Assembly: GCA_049840595.1 (NCBI GenBank)
Contig: JASGKO010000018.1
Span: 1-64,000 of the forward strand
Length of the DNA stretch: 64,000 bases
Reading direction: 5' to 3'
Source: JASGKO01 sp049840595
GTDB taxonomy: Bacteria; Verrucomicrobiota; Verrucomicrobiia; Chthoniobacterales; Chthoniobacteraceae
The position numbers were made by a program, and so were the translations under genes. The notes beneath the pieces were generated by a model, which made no database searches, was not told where the DNA came from, and saw only the letters and a program-made list of their open reading frames with translations. Of this stretch, positions 19,166 to 27,996 are shown piece by piece. How positions within the stretch are numbered: the first letter of the stretch is position 1; each line of letters starts with the position of its first letter.

Positions 19166-19855
19166 CTACCTGCCCAGCCACGAAGCCACCGGAATCGCCA
19201 GCATCGACGTAATAATCCCGGCCAAAGCCATCGCCAGCGCAGACACTCCTCCCTGCAACTCACTCTCCCGCACCAGACGCGCCGTGCCAATGCCGTGCGA
19301 ACAAGTCCCAATCGCCGCTCCAATCGCCAGATCATGCCGGATGCCCACCACCCGCAAAATGGCTGGCCCCACCATGCTCCCCAGCAGCCCCGCAAGTACC
19401 GTAAACACCGCCGTCAATGGTGGCTCTCCATGGATCTCACTGGCAATCGCCATCGAGATCGGAGCGGTGACCGATTTCGGCATCATGGAAAGCAACACCA
19501 TCGGCGAGCCATGCAGGAGGCGAACCAGCAGCGCCGCCCCGACCAGTCCCACCAGCGCCCCCATCGCCACCGCGGTGAGTAACACCGGCAGATGCTCGCG
19601 AATCTCCCGTGCATGCTTATAAAAAGGAACCGCGAGCGCGACCGTCGCCGGTCCCAGTAGAAAACTGATCCAGTCCCCACCCACCTTGTACGAGGCATAC
19701 GGAATCTTGCCGATCTCCAGCAGCGCAATCAGCAGAACGGAAGTGCAAAGCAATGGATGCAGCCAGCGAAACCGCCGATGCAACGCCTGCGCCAGCGCAT
19801 AAACCGCCACCGTCGTCGTGACGCCAAACAGCGGATCGGAAAACAACGAGGTCAC
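19166..19855 (-). CDS. lrgB: LrgB/CidB-family membrane protein
   Basis: Inner-membrane protein paired with LrgA in holin-like export systems; in other bacteria these affect murein hydrolase activity and pyruvate/overflow metabolite transport. The 229 residues include 6-7 hydrophobic segments and the family motifs MMPKSVTAPISMAIA and GTCSHGIGTARLVRE. The start is GTG 19855, whose last bases overlap the lrgA stop (GTGA), so lrgA and lrgB are translationally coupled. Confidence 0.88.
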   Translation of the reverse strand: MTSLFSDPLFGVTTTVAVYALAQALHRRFRWLHPLLCTSVLLIALLEIGKIPYASYKVGGDWISFLLGPATVALAVPFYKHAREIREHLPVLLTAVAMGALVGLVGAALLVRLLHGSPMVLLSMMPKSVTAPISMAIASEIHGEPPLTAVFTVLAGLLGSMVGPAILRVVGIRHDLAIGAAIGTCSHGIGTARLVRESELQGGVSALAMALAGIITSMLAIPVASWLGR

Positions 19856-20208
19856 AACGCCGCCCCCTTGCGCTTTTCACTCCGGCGCATGATCGCCTCG
19901 ACGATCCAGCCGGTGATCAGCAGCCCGGCGAGCAGACTGCCCACCAGACTCCCCGAAATCGGCAGCCACTCCTGCGCGATGCGATCCTTGAAGGCAATCA
20001 CGCCAACGATCACCGGCGCGAAATAAAGCATCATGTGCCGCAACAGCAGATGCGCGGTTTTTTCCACCCATTCAAGCCGGATCAATCCCGTGAAAAGCCC
20101 GAGCGCGAGCAGAATGAGCCCGAGCACTCCACCCGGTAGCGGTACGCCCAGCGTATGCAACAGCATGCCGAGGAAATCGAGCGCGAGCAGAATCGCCAGG
20201 CCCGCCAT
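19852..20208 (-). CDS. lrgA: LrgA/CidA-family holin-like protein
   Basis: A 118-residue protein with four hydrophobic helices (LAILLALDFLGMLLHTLG..., LILLALGLFTGLI, MLYFAPVIVGVIAF, LVGSLLAGLLITGWIVEA), matching LrgA/CidA (PF03788). The short loop PLPGGVLGLILL is the conserved PG.V.G motif. The ATG at 20208 is 3 bp after the ruvB stop. The tail is basic. With lrgB it forms the usual two-component membrane unit; its attachment to ruvB in one transcript is unusual. Confidence 0.85.
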   Translation of the reverse strand: MAGLAILLALDFLGMLLHTLGVPLPGGVLGLILLALGLFTGLIRLEWVEKTAHLLLRHMMLYFAPVIVGVIAFKDRIAQEWLPISGSLVGSLLAGLLITGWIVEAIMRRSEKRKGAAL

Positions 20209-20211
20209 GGC

Positions 20212-21231
20212 TCAGGCAAAAAGCTCCAGATCCCGCTGCGGCGGGTTGAGGCCGAACTTGCGATAGGCGAGGGGCATCGCGACCCGCCCTTGCTGGGTGC
20301 GCTTCAAGTAGCCCTGCATGATCAGATACGGCTCGTGCACGTCTTCGATCGTGCCCGCATCTTCGCCCACCGCGACGGCGAGGGAACTCACGCCCACCGG
20401 GCCGCCGTTGAATTTATGGATCATTGCTTCCAGGATGCGCTTGTCCATTTCGTCGAAGCCATCGGGATCGATGTCCAGCATGGTCAGCGCGCGGTCGGCG
20501 ACGTCGCGCGTGATCTTTCCGCTGGCCCGCACCTGGGCATAGTCGCGCGCGCGGCGCAGCAAATTATTCGCAATCCGCGGCGTGCCCCGGGAGCGGGCGG
20601 CAATCTCCAGCGCCCCCGCGTCGTCGATCTCCTGCTGGATGAGCCCCGCACTGCGCACGACGATTTTTTGCAAATCATCCGCCGCATAAAAATCGAGCCG
20701 GCTGTTGATGCCGAACCGGGAGCGCAACGGCGCGCTGATCATCCCCGCGCGCGTGGTCGCGCCGATGAGGGTAAACTTGGGCAGGTTGAGCTGGATGCTC
20801 CGCGCGTTCGGCCCCTGGTCGATAATGATGTCCAGCTTGTAGTCCTCCATCGCCGGGTAGAGATACTCCTCGATGGCCGGCTGCATCCGATGAATTTCGT
20901 CGATGAAAAGCACATCGCCGCGCTCCAGCGTGGTGAGCAGGCCGGCGAGATTGCCCGGCTTCTCGATCGTCGGGCCACTCGTGCACTTGATTGCGGAACC
21001 CATCGTCTGCGCGATGATGTGGGCGAGCGTCGTCTTGCCCAGCCCGGGCGGACCGCTGAGCAGCACGTGCTCCAGCACATCGCCCCGCTGGCGGGCCGCT
21101 TCGGCCGCGAGTTCAAGACGTTCGCGCACCTTTTCCTGTCCGGCAAATTCGCTGAAGACCGGCGGGCGCAGCGAAATGTCGAACGGCGTATCGGGCGCCT
21201 GAATGGTTTGATTGACGAAGTTGTCAGCCAC
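20212..21231 (-). CDS. ruvB: Holliday junction branch migration helicase subunit RuvB
   Basis: AAA+ motor that drives Holliday junction branch migration with RuvA. The 339-residue product has the usual length. Walker A is GPPGLGKTT at residues 60-68, Walker B DEIHRM at 111-116, sensor 1 TLIGATTRAG, the arginine-finger region PLRSRFGI, and the C-terminal winged helix with YLIMQGYLKRTQQGRVA. The neighbours are not the usual ruvA/ruvC; lrgAB follow immediately. Confidence 0.96.
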   Translation of the reverse strand: MADNFVNQTIQAPDTPFDISLRPPVFSEFAGQEKVRERLELAAEAARQRGDVLEHVLLSGPPGLGKTTLAHIIAQTMGSAIKCTSGPTIEKPGNLAGLLTTLERGDVLFIDEIHRMQPAIEEYLYPAMEDYKLDIIIDQGPNARSIQLNLPKFTLIGATTRAGMISAPLRSRFGINSRLDFYAADDLQKIVVRSAGLIQQEIDDAGALEIAARSRGTPRIANNLLRRARDYAQVRASGKITRDVADRALTMLDIDPDGFDEMDKRILEAMIHKFNGGPVGVSSLAVAVGEDAGTIEDVHEPYLIMQGYLKRTQQGRVAMPLAYRKFGLNPPQRDLELFA

Positions 21232-21327
21232 GGCTCAACGAATAGCCGGGCTTTGCCAAAAAGAAAACGGGAAACGTTTCAGGAAATTTTTCCCCCGCCG
21301 CGCTCGCCGCGTCCGCCGCGGTTAAAA

Positions 21328-21711
21328 TTACTCCTCCTCAAAGTCATCTTGATGGTTCCGACACGCCTGCACCATCTGGTCATGCGCCGCCTCGTCCATC
21401 CCCTCGGCAAAGAGCTCTTCCACCACCCGCTCGTCCTCGTCATCGCGAATCGGCTCGATGCGATGGCCGATGCTGCCCACCGCCGGGTCACCGAGCGAGG
21501 AGCATTCCATCATGTCGTCATCGGTGCTGCCGTCGAAGTGGCCGCCGTGGAGTTCACGCTTGGCCTGTCGCCAGTCCTCTTCGTTGTATTCGCGCCGGCC
21601 GCTGATCAGGGCGAGCTCGATTGCACGCTGGCGAATCACCTCGGGAGTCGGAGTGCCCAAGCCGTCACCGTGATTCACGATCTTCGCCGGAAGCGGACGA
21701 GTCGGTTTCAT
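21328..21711 (-). CDS. Small acidic DUF2934-like protein
   Basis: A 127-residue soluble protein. Residues ~23-54 (TPEVIRQRAIELALISGRRE...EEDWRQAKRELHG) match the pattern of DUF2934, a short helical domain of unknown function seen mainly in soil bacteria. The C-terminal half is strongly acidic (DDDMME, RDDEDERVVEELF, DDFEEE). It lies between ruvB and the beta-helix gene on the same strand, with gaps of about 96 and 67 bp, so it may be transcribed alone. Confidence 0.6.
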   Translation of the reverse strand: MKPTRPLPAKIVNHGDGLGTPTPEVIRQRAIELALISGRREYNEEDWRQAKRELHGGHFDGSTDDDMMECSSLGDPAVGSIGHRIEPIRDDEDERVVEELFAEGMDEAAHDQMVQACRNHQDDFEEE

Positions 21712-21778
21712 GGTTATCGTTACGCCCGTTTGCGTGTTGAATCAAGGGCCGGCGGGCGATTTCCTCGCCGCGCGCCGA

Positions 21779-23861
21779 TTATGGCCCAAAGCGGTGCAGA
21801 TAATACTGGATCGTCTTTTTCACGCGATCGGCGTGAGAATCGGAGTCGTCGCTCGAGCTGCGCTTCCGGTTGCTCGAGGCCGGGGCGTCATCATTGGAAC
21901 TGTTCGAATCCGCCTGCGCATCGTCCTGAATCACCCCATTCCGCATGCGATAGTAGTTCTGCCCGTTTTGATTGACGAGGCAGCCGTGCAGGGTCACCCG
22001 CCCGCCCGAGTCGGCGATCACTCCGGAGTCGGAATTGTTCGTCACGCGGCTTTGCGTGAGGGCAATGCTGCCGCCGTGGCCGCTTCCCTCGGGCAGTCCG
22101 GCCTGCACGCCGTATTGGTTGCTTTGAAAGTTCGACGTGCTCGCGGAGGCGCTGGCTCCATCGTAAGTGAGGAGTCCCACGGACTGGTTGCCGCTCGCCG
22201 AGGTGTTGGTCAGCGTGATTTTCGTCCCCCGCCCGGAGACCTCGATGCCGGTGGCGGAGTTGCCATCGCTGGCGCTGTCGCTCATCTCCAGGGAGCTGCC
22301 GTAGCTCACCTCGATGCCCGGGCTCGCATTGCCTTTGAACTGGCTGCGCGCGACCGTCGCGTGGCTGGCCGGCGCGTTTTCATTTCCCAGCGCCAGCCCC
22401 ACCCCCAGGCCATCGGTGACCTCGGTATCTTCAATCGTCGCCGAAGAGCCATCCACGATATTGAGGGCGGTTCGCACCGCCTTGGCGATGGTCGATTTCT
22501 TGATGCTGACCGTGGAGCCAGCCCCGGAAACCGAAATCGTCTGGGTGTAAAAAAGCAGCGATTGGTTGTCAGTCTGCAGGCCATTGCCGGTCAGTTGGCA
22601 ATCGCTGAGCGCCAGTTGGCCGCCGGCCTCCACCGCGAGGCCCTCGCGATTGGAAGTAAAGGCGCTCCCCGAGAAAGTCGCGCGCGCCTGGTTCTTCACA
22701 TCCACCACGCCGCTGCTGCTGTTGCCCAGTTCGCCGGTAATCCCGCTGTTTTGAAAGGTGCTGCCGCTTACCGTGACCGTGCTTCCCTCGGTGATGACCA
22801 TGCCCGCCGGGTTATCCGTGAACTGGCATTGCGCAACGGTGGTGGAAGCCTTGGCGCCCGAGACCGTGATCGTCGAGCCATCGCCCTTCGCCGTCCCGCA
22901 ACTGGAGAATTTGCAGTTCGTGAGCGTGCCGGTGGAACTGCCGTAGTTGGTATAGCCCCATTCGGTTTGCGTGAACTCGCAGCCCGTCACCGTGGCGGTC
23001 GCCTCATCCTCGACCTGAAAGGCCGATCCCTGCCCGGCGGTCGAAAAGACGCTGGAGTCCGCCGTGAGACTGGCGTGATCCACCACCAGCGCGCCGAATT
23101 TGCTCTGCGTATTGATCGTGCACTCTTTGAGCGTCGCGCTGCCATTCTCCGAAACCCGCAGCGTCCCCGAGTTGTCCGCCGTGGCCACGGAGAGCACGAG
23201 CTTCTCCAGCACCACGTTTTGCGCGGTGATTCCCACATCATCCTGCCTGCTGCTCTGGATCGTCGCCGCCGTCTGGCCCTCCCCCGTCTCGCCGATCAAG
23301 TGAAGTGCATGCGTGATGACAAACCCCCCGGTATAGGTTCCTGGCTTGAGATGGATGACATCGCCATCCACCGCCTTGGCGAGCACGCTGGCGGAGCTCG
23401 CCGCCGCTGCTCGCGTCCACGGTCCATTCATGTCCGTTGGCGACTGGCTCGGGCGCTTTTTCGTGGTTGTCCGAAGGGCTGGGCGAATCCCCTTTGCTGA
23501 TCGCTTTTCCGCCCCCGCCATCGTCGTGATGAATCGGCGCCGGCTTGGGATGGTGAAACACGCAAAACGAGCCCCACGAGGCAGGCGAGCCCCACCCCCG
23601 CATATACGAGCACGTTTTTGGGAACCGGCACCGGCACGGGCGCCGGTGGCGGCACCGGGTACCTGGTGGAGGCACCGGAACAGGATCCGGAGTAGGGGAG
23701 GGCACGGGCACTGGCTCGGGTTCAGGCACCGGAGGAGGCGTCGGCGGTTCTTCTGGTGTCTCCTTGGTCAGCGCGGGCTCCGTGCCGCAATCCGGGCATA
23801 CCGGGTATTTGGCCGGGTCGTAAATTCTCCCGCAGATGCAGCGTATGCGTTTAAGGGCCAT
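21779..23861 (-). CDS. Zinc-ribbon / single-TM / parallel beta-helix protein (about three frameshifts)
   Basis: Third gene of the MotA-like operon, about 690 residues. The N-terminus has a Cys4 zinc-ribbon-like knuckle (CICGRIYDPAKYPVCPDCG), presumably cytoplasmic. A Pro/Val-rich linker (VPEPEPVPVPSPTP) follows, then a transmembrane helix (NVLVYAGVGLACLVGLVL). The long extracytoplasmic part is a right-handed parallel beta-helix: a NosD/PbH1-like start VLAKAVDGDVIHLKPGTYTG, then some 18-20 short rungs rich in Ser/Thr/Gly/Asn such as ATVTGCEFTQTEWGYTN. The C-terminus is polar (Asn/Ser/Asp, then basic). The frame shifts near 23395-23412, 23562-23575 and 23660. The helix may bind glycan or act as a scaffold; no catalytic residues are evident. 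Confidence 0.65.
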
Positions 23862-23873
23862 GCGAGTGGTGGT

Positions 23874-24827
23874 TTAAAATGGAAAACGGTGTTTGGGGGT
23901 CGCACTGGCGTGCGGGGTCGCCGGGGTCTTGGGCGATAAGGTCGCCGTGGGCGTCGCGGTTGGCGTTGGCGTGGCCGTTGGGGTCGGAGTCAGCGTCGGC
24001 GTGGCCGTCGGCGTGGTTTTGGGTGGCGTCTCCTTCGGCAGCTTCTGCCACTCGGCATCGCGCCTCGGCCTGCGTCGCCTCCTGGTAGCTCAGCGCGTTG
24101 TCCTTGTCCACGGTCAGCACTCCGGCCAGGAGCCATGGCCGTTCCGGCGTCAGCTTCACCGTCGGCACCGTCACGTCCGGTCCGTCGCTCACGACGAGCG
24201 TGGATACCGTGCAGGGCTGTCGTTGGCCGAAATCATTGCTTAGCTTGGCGTAGAGCTTGTAGTGAACCCCCACTGGCGAATCGCGGACGATCCAGGTGGC
24301 AAAGGCCGCGCCGTAGATATGGTGGTCACCGGGCCAGAAAGTGCTGTTGTGCGCTTGCGTGGGATCGAAGGGCGGGCACGGGGTCTTGGACGACGTGTCA
24401 TCCTGCAAATAAAGGTCCACGTTTTCCTCCAGCACCGAGCTGGAGACGGTCACCGTAAAGGGCTGGCGGATCTTGAGCTGCTTGTTGTCCTTGTCGAGCT
24501 GGTCGTTTTGTTGCTGCAACTGCTGGTTCTGCTGCATTGCATCGTTGAGCTGCCCCTCCATCTCCTGCACGTGCTGCTGGAGCTGTGCCATCGCCTGCTG
24601 CATCTGCTGCGCCGTCTGCGGGTCCGTGGCCTGGTTCTTCATCTGGTCGAGCTGCTTCATCAGGTCGTCCACCTCGCGCTGGCTCTGCTGCAGCTTCGCC
24701 ATTTCCTGCGGCGGCTTGTAGTAGGGCAGCAGCGCGATCATCATGAAGCAAACGCCCCCAGCGCCCCGCACAGAATGTCGAGCAGGGACATGTTGAAGAT
24801 GTTGATCTCGCGGTTGCGGCGCGCCAT
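23874..24827 (-). CDS. Membrane-anchored coiled-coil protein of MotA-like operon (two frameshifts)
   Basis: Starts at ATG 24827 as MARRNREINIFNMSLLDILCGALGAF, leading into a single membrane helix ending LLPYYK. This 'N-term polar, SLLDxLxGALGA, one TM' leader is seen in uncharacterised partners of MotA/TolQ-like channels. A long Gln/Met-rich coiled coil follows (residues ~40-105, MAKLQQSQREVDDLMKQL...). A periplasmic beta-rich domain (FTVTVSSSVLEENVDLYL...) comes next, then a low-complexity Thr/Pro tail (repeats of TPTPTATP). The frame shifts near 24752 (one T missing in TTT) and near 24060. It lies 16 bp after the channel gene and 12 bp before the beta-helix gene. Confidence 0.6.
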
Positions 24828-24843
24828 GGCGGAAGGAGAGGAG

Positions 24844-25668
24844 CTAGTTGCCCGTGTAAAGCCGGTTGATAAGGTTGCGCAGCGTATAGTCGCCCGAGCG
24901 GTTCACCGCCGATTCCTCCTTCTCCTGCACCAGGTGGAGGATGAAAACCATCACCGCGCTCTCCACCAGCGCCACCATCGTGCAGTCAAAGCCCACCCCC
25001 AGCGTCTTCGCCACCTCGTGCAGATCGAGCGCCTGGTTCGGATCGCCCGCCGCAGCCAGCGACGCGCCGAGGCCGTACACCGTGCCGATGAAGCCCAGCG
25101 TCGGCACCACCCATGCGATGAACCGCACCAGCCCGTAGCGCATGTCCACCCGGTTCGTCATCAGCTCCAGGTGCGTATTCATCACTCCCGCCGCCTGCTC
25201 CACCGAGTTGCTCGACTGGAATTGCAGGATCGCCATGTCGATCAGCGAGGGGAGAAAACCATGGTCGTGATCGAATTGCCCCGCCACCCGCCGGCGAATC
25301 GGCCCGAGGTCCGGCGATTCCAATACCGTGTGGTCATCCTCCGGCAGCAGCTTCTCCTGCAGGAAATTCTCCTCGCGACAGCCGATCCGCCACCGCACAT
25401 ACAGCTCCCCGAGCCCCACGAAGAAAATCAGGTGCATGAAGTTCTGGATCGTGAAGGGGTAAATGAAATGTTTCGACGGATGGTCGAGCACCAGCTCACC
25501 CGGGCGCCCGGGCAGGATCAGCGTCAGCAGCGCGATAAACACCACCGCTGCCACCAGGGCCGCGATCATCACCGGCAGCCGCTTCGGCGTCTGCCAGAGT
25601 TCCTTCGGATTGAACATCGCCTGGAGCGAAACCGGCTTCGGACCTGGAACCGTGGATGAAGTATTCAT
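24844..25668 (-). CDS. MotA/TolQ/ExbB-like proton channel family protein
   Basis: An integral membrane protein of about 274 residues. Hydrophobic segments: residues ~34-55 (MIAALVAAVVFIALLTLILP), ~75-90 (NFMHLIFFVGLGEL), and a C-terminal pair with VRFIAWVVPTLGFIGTVYGLG and CTMVALVESAVMVFILHL. The segment FIAWVVPTLGFIGTVYGLG matches the conserved core of MotA/TolQ/ExbB channels. ATG 25668 is preferred over an in-frame TTG 15 bases upstream. It heads an operon with two envelope proteins. No ExbD/TolR-type partner with the usual Asp-bearing helix is present; the coiled-coil protein probably takes that place. Confidence 0.75.
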   Translation of the reverse strand: MNTSSTVPGPKPVSLQAMFNPKELWQTPKRLPVMIAALVAAVVFIALLTLILPGRPGELVLDHPSKHFIYPFTIQNFMHLIFFVGLGELYVRWRIGCREENFLQEKLLPEDDHTVLESPDLGPIRRRVAGQFDHDHGFLPSLIDMAILQFQSSNSVEQAAGVMNTHLELMTNRVDMRYGLVRFIAWVVPTLGFIGTVYGLGASLAAAGDPNQALDLHEVAKTLGVGFDCTMVALVESAVMVFILHLVQEKEESAVNRSGDYTLRNLINRLYTGN

Positions 25669-26198
25669 GGGTAATAAATCCAACGACGCATGAATCCCTT
25701 AAAAAATCTGCGTCACCCCCGATACTCAGAAACCCCGCCCCCGCTTTCCAGCAAAAAGTGAACAGCGAATGAAACGCCCGAACGGAGCGTTGTGGACTCT
25801 AGGCTGTGCTCACGAATTTCCAAGCAGGTCCTTCCGGTCATGAAGGCGATCCATGGTCTGATATCGCTGTAGCCACGGCCCTGTGGGCCGTTGGGGAAAG
25901 ACGATGCTCTGGCAAAAATCCAGTTCCAAAGGGAGTGATCATTGCGCCGCGATTTTTGGCAGAGCGCTGCGATTCCACGGCCCGTTCTTCCCCAACGGCC
26001 CACAGGGCCGTGGCTACCGCGCGACTGGGAAGCTCCGTGCGGAAAGGCGTGGTTTTCGCCTTCTGTTTTGCAATTCGTGAACCCAACCTAGGCCATTCGA
26101 AAGACGCAAAATGAAACGAAAAGCGGGGGCAATTTCCTTTTCGTTAATTTCGTGTGTTTAGCTGGCTCCTTCCCCCTTCGTGCCTTCGTAGTGAAGAT
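25669..26198. repeat. Intergenic region with a 149-bp inverted-repeat element (25869-26017)
   Basis: A perfect 30-bp inverted repeat forms the ends (25869-25898 and 25988-26017; GTAGCCACGGCCCTGTGGGC-type). Inside it a second imperfect pair occurs (GCTCTGGCAAAAATC / GATTTTTGGCAGAGC, one mismatch), so nearly the whole element can fold into one long hairpin. It encodes nothing and looks like a MITE or REP-type dispersed element. The rest of the stretch is the promoter region of the MotA-like operon and the downstream region of the ABC gene; no gene was seen. Confidence 0.7.
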
Positions 26199-27212
26199 TT
26201 ACTCCCCATTCGCCGCCAGTTCCGCCGCCGCCGTCTCCGCCTGGTGCTCGCCAAAGAGCTGCCGGATCACCTCCTCCACCGGGATCTCCTGCACGTTGAT
26301 ATCCGTCACCTGATGCCGCCCCAGCAACTGACGGCACACCTCGGTCACCTTCGCCCGCGGCACCTTCAGCTTCACCGTCTGCGCATCCTGCTCCAGCACC
26401 TCGCCGAACTCGCGGAAATCCCGCGTCGCCGAATCGCCAAACCCAAGACTTAGAATCTTGTGCGTCGCAAAGCGATCGATGATCGCCTCCAGCGGCCCGT
26501 CGAAGAAAATCTTCCCGTGATCGATGATGATCACCCGCTGGCACAGTTCCTCGATGTCCTGCATGTAGTGGCTCGTGAGCATCGTCACGATGCGATGGTC
26601 CTGGTTGTACTGCTTGAGAAACTCGCGCACCTTCTTCTGGCTCACCACATCCAGCCCGATCGTCGGCTCGTCGAGGAAGAGCACCCGCGGCGTATGCAGC
26701 AGCGCCGCGATCAGCTCCATCTTCATCCGCTCGCCCAGCGAGAGCTCGCGCACCATCACATCCAGCTTGTGCGTCACCTCCAGCAGCTCGCACAGGCCGC
26801 CTACGATTTGTTGGAAAACCTTGCGGTCGATTCCATAGATCGCCCGGTTCAGCTCCAGCGATTCCCGCGCCGGCAGGTCCCACCACAGGGCGTTCTTCTG
26901 CCCCATCAGCAGCGCAAATTGCCGCTTCATCTCGTCCTTCCGCTCCCAGGGCGTAAAGCCCAGCACCTTCGCCGAGCCGCTGCTCGGGTTCAGCAGCCCC
27001 GAGAGCATTTTGAGCACCGTCGTCTTGCCCGCGCCATTCGGCCCGAGAAAGCCCACAAACTCGCCTTCCTCGATCGAAAACGTCACCCCATCCACCGCCC
27101 GCGTCTCCTCATACTTGCGGCGCGCCAGTCCCTTTACCGCCCCCAGCAGCCCGGGTTCCTTTTTGTAAGTGCGGTAGATTTTGGTCAGGCCCTGCGCCTC
27201 AATCATGCTCAT
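26199..27212 (-). CDS. ABC transporter ATP-binding protein (ABC-2/NatA type)
   Basis: Nucleotide-binding subunit of an export-type ABC transporter. The 336-residue product has Walker A GPNGAGKTT, a Q-loop region MGQKNALWW, signature LSLGERMKMEL (LSLGE in place of LSGGQ, as in the ABC-2/NatA group), Walker B VLFLDEPTIGLD and the His switch MLTSHYM. A C-terminal extension of about 90 residues carries the DUF4162-like tail (VKLKVPRAKVTEVCRQLL...). ATG is available at 27212 and 27206. No permease gene is adjacent: upstream is a toxin-antitoxin pair and downstream a repeat element. The membrane partner must be elsewhere or lost. Confidence 0.85.
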   Translation of the reverse strand: MSMIEAQGLTKIYRTYKKEPGLLGAVKGLARRKYEETRAVDGVTFSIEEGEFVGFLGPNGAGKTTVLKMLSGLLNPSSGSAKVLGFTPWERKDEMKRQFALLMGQKNALWWDLPARESLELNRAIYGIDRKVFQQIVGGLCELLEVTHKLDVMVRELSLGERMKMELIAALLHTPRVLFLDEPTIGLDVVSQKKVREFLKQYNQDHRIVTMLTSHYMQDIEELCQRVIIIDHGKIFFDGPLEAIIDRFATHKILSLGFGDSATRDFREFGEVLEQDAQTVKLKVPRAKVTEVCRQLLGRHQVTDINVQEIPVEEVIRQLFGEHQAETAAAELAANGE

Positions 27213-27264
27213 GCGCCGGACTTTGGATGAAAGTAGCCGCGATGTCCAATGATGGTACGCCGAC

Positions 27265-27501
27265 TTATAACTCGTCTCCAGCCAGCGGGGATCGGCCCGG
27301 TACTTTCGAGAGAATTTTCTCCAAACCTGCGCTCTCGCCACGCTGGGCCCGCACTTCCATGTCCTCACGCACTTTCCATGCAGAAACCTGCGCGGAAAGA
27401 GCCAGCGCAACGATTTGATCCACCGTCACGTTTTCCTTCCGTGCGACTTCTTGAGCGAGTTGGGCCAGGTAATCGGGAACTTGGGCGCTGATCGTGGTCA
27501 T
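27265..27501 (-). CDS. Antitoxin-like ribbon/helix protein partnered with PIN toxin
   Basis: A 78-residue protein. The N-terminal part TTISAQVPDYLAQLAQEVAR...TVDQIVALAL is a ribbon-helix-helix-like antitoxin DNA-binding pattern. A neutral C-terminal tail (SAGLEKILSKVPGRSPLAG) suits toxin wrapping. It overlaps the upstream PIN gene by ATGA, so toxin is first and antitoxin second, the reverse of the commonest order. The product is named antitoxin by fold and position. Confidence 0.7.
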   Translation of the reverse strand: MTTISAQVPDYLAQLAQEVARKENVTVDQIVALALSAQVSAWKVREDMEVRAQRGESAGLEKILSKVPGRSPLAGDEL

Positions 27502-27920
27502 GGCAGGTCTTTGAGAATTGTTAGAAATTCTTTGGGTGTAATTACCTGTATTCCCAGCGTCCGCGCCGGGTTGAGGTGCTTCAAATTGTGTGTCACAATG
27601 TAATCCGTAGAAGCTTCCGATGCCAGATGAACTTGTGCCTCATCGTCAGGATCGTCCAAAATTGGGATCCATTGGCTTTTCAAGTGATGTCGCTCTGCAA
27701 TTGCACACAGCGAATCTAAAAAGTCCTCGAGCTGTTGCACGCTCATGCCGAGGCTGGACACATTTCTTTTCAACACTTCTTCGTATTCCGCGAGAAGAAC
27801 GTTACTGATGACCAGCTTCCAATGTCCGCCGACAAGCAACTGCAGTAGTCGATAGGAAGCCCCCGCATTGGAATACAGTGCCGCGAAAATGACGTTGGTA
27901 TCGACGACGGCGCGGAGCAT
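27498..27920 (-). CDS. PIN-domain toxin
   Basis: A 140-residue PIN-fold RNase of the type found in toxin-antitoxin pairs (COG1569-like). Acidic catalytic positions are visible: Asp in MLRAVVDTNVIFAAL, Glu in VLLAEYEEVLKR, Asp pair in PILDDPDDEAQVHLA, and Asp in ASTDYIVTHNLKHL. PIN toxins cleave RNA and stop growth when free. The gene is translationally coupled to the downstream antitoxin. Confidence 0.85.
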   Translation of the reverse strand: MLRAVVDTNVIFAALYSNAGASYRLLQLLVGGHWKLVISNVLLAEYEEVLKRNVSSLGMSVQQLEDFLDSLCAIAERHHLKSQWIPILDDPDDEAQVHLASEASTDYIVTHNLKHLNPARTLGIQVITPKEFLTILKDLP

Positions 27921-27996
27921 CGCTTCAGTTTGTTATAAATCGACAAAGGTTGAGTCGAGAGGAAAGTCAGCACTCCACGTCATCACGGGCGTATTT

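Noticed and set aside
20155..23500. Two long plus-strand open frames (about 600 codons each) opposite ruvB and the beta-helix gene
   Set aside because: Shadows caused by third-position GC; the opposite strand encodes RuvB motifs and regular beta-helix rungs.
23874..24060. His/Ala/Asp-rich tail as a real histidine-rich metal-binding domain of the coiled-coil protein
   Set aside because: In the neighbouring frame the same DNA reads as a regular Thr/Pro repeat tail with a sensible stop 12 bp before the next gene; the His/Asp reading is explained by a one-base shift.
21779..25668. Zorya anti-phage system (ZorA = MotA-like)
   Set aside because: The channel protein lacks the long ZorA tail, the partner has no OmpA domain, and no ZorC, ZorD or ZorE helicase/nuclease is present.
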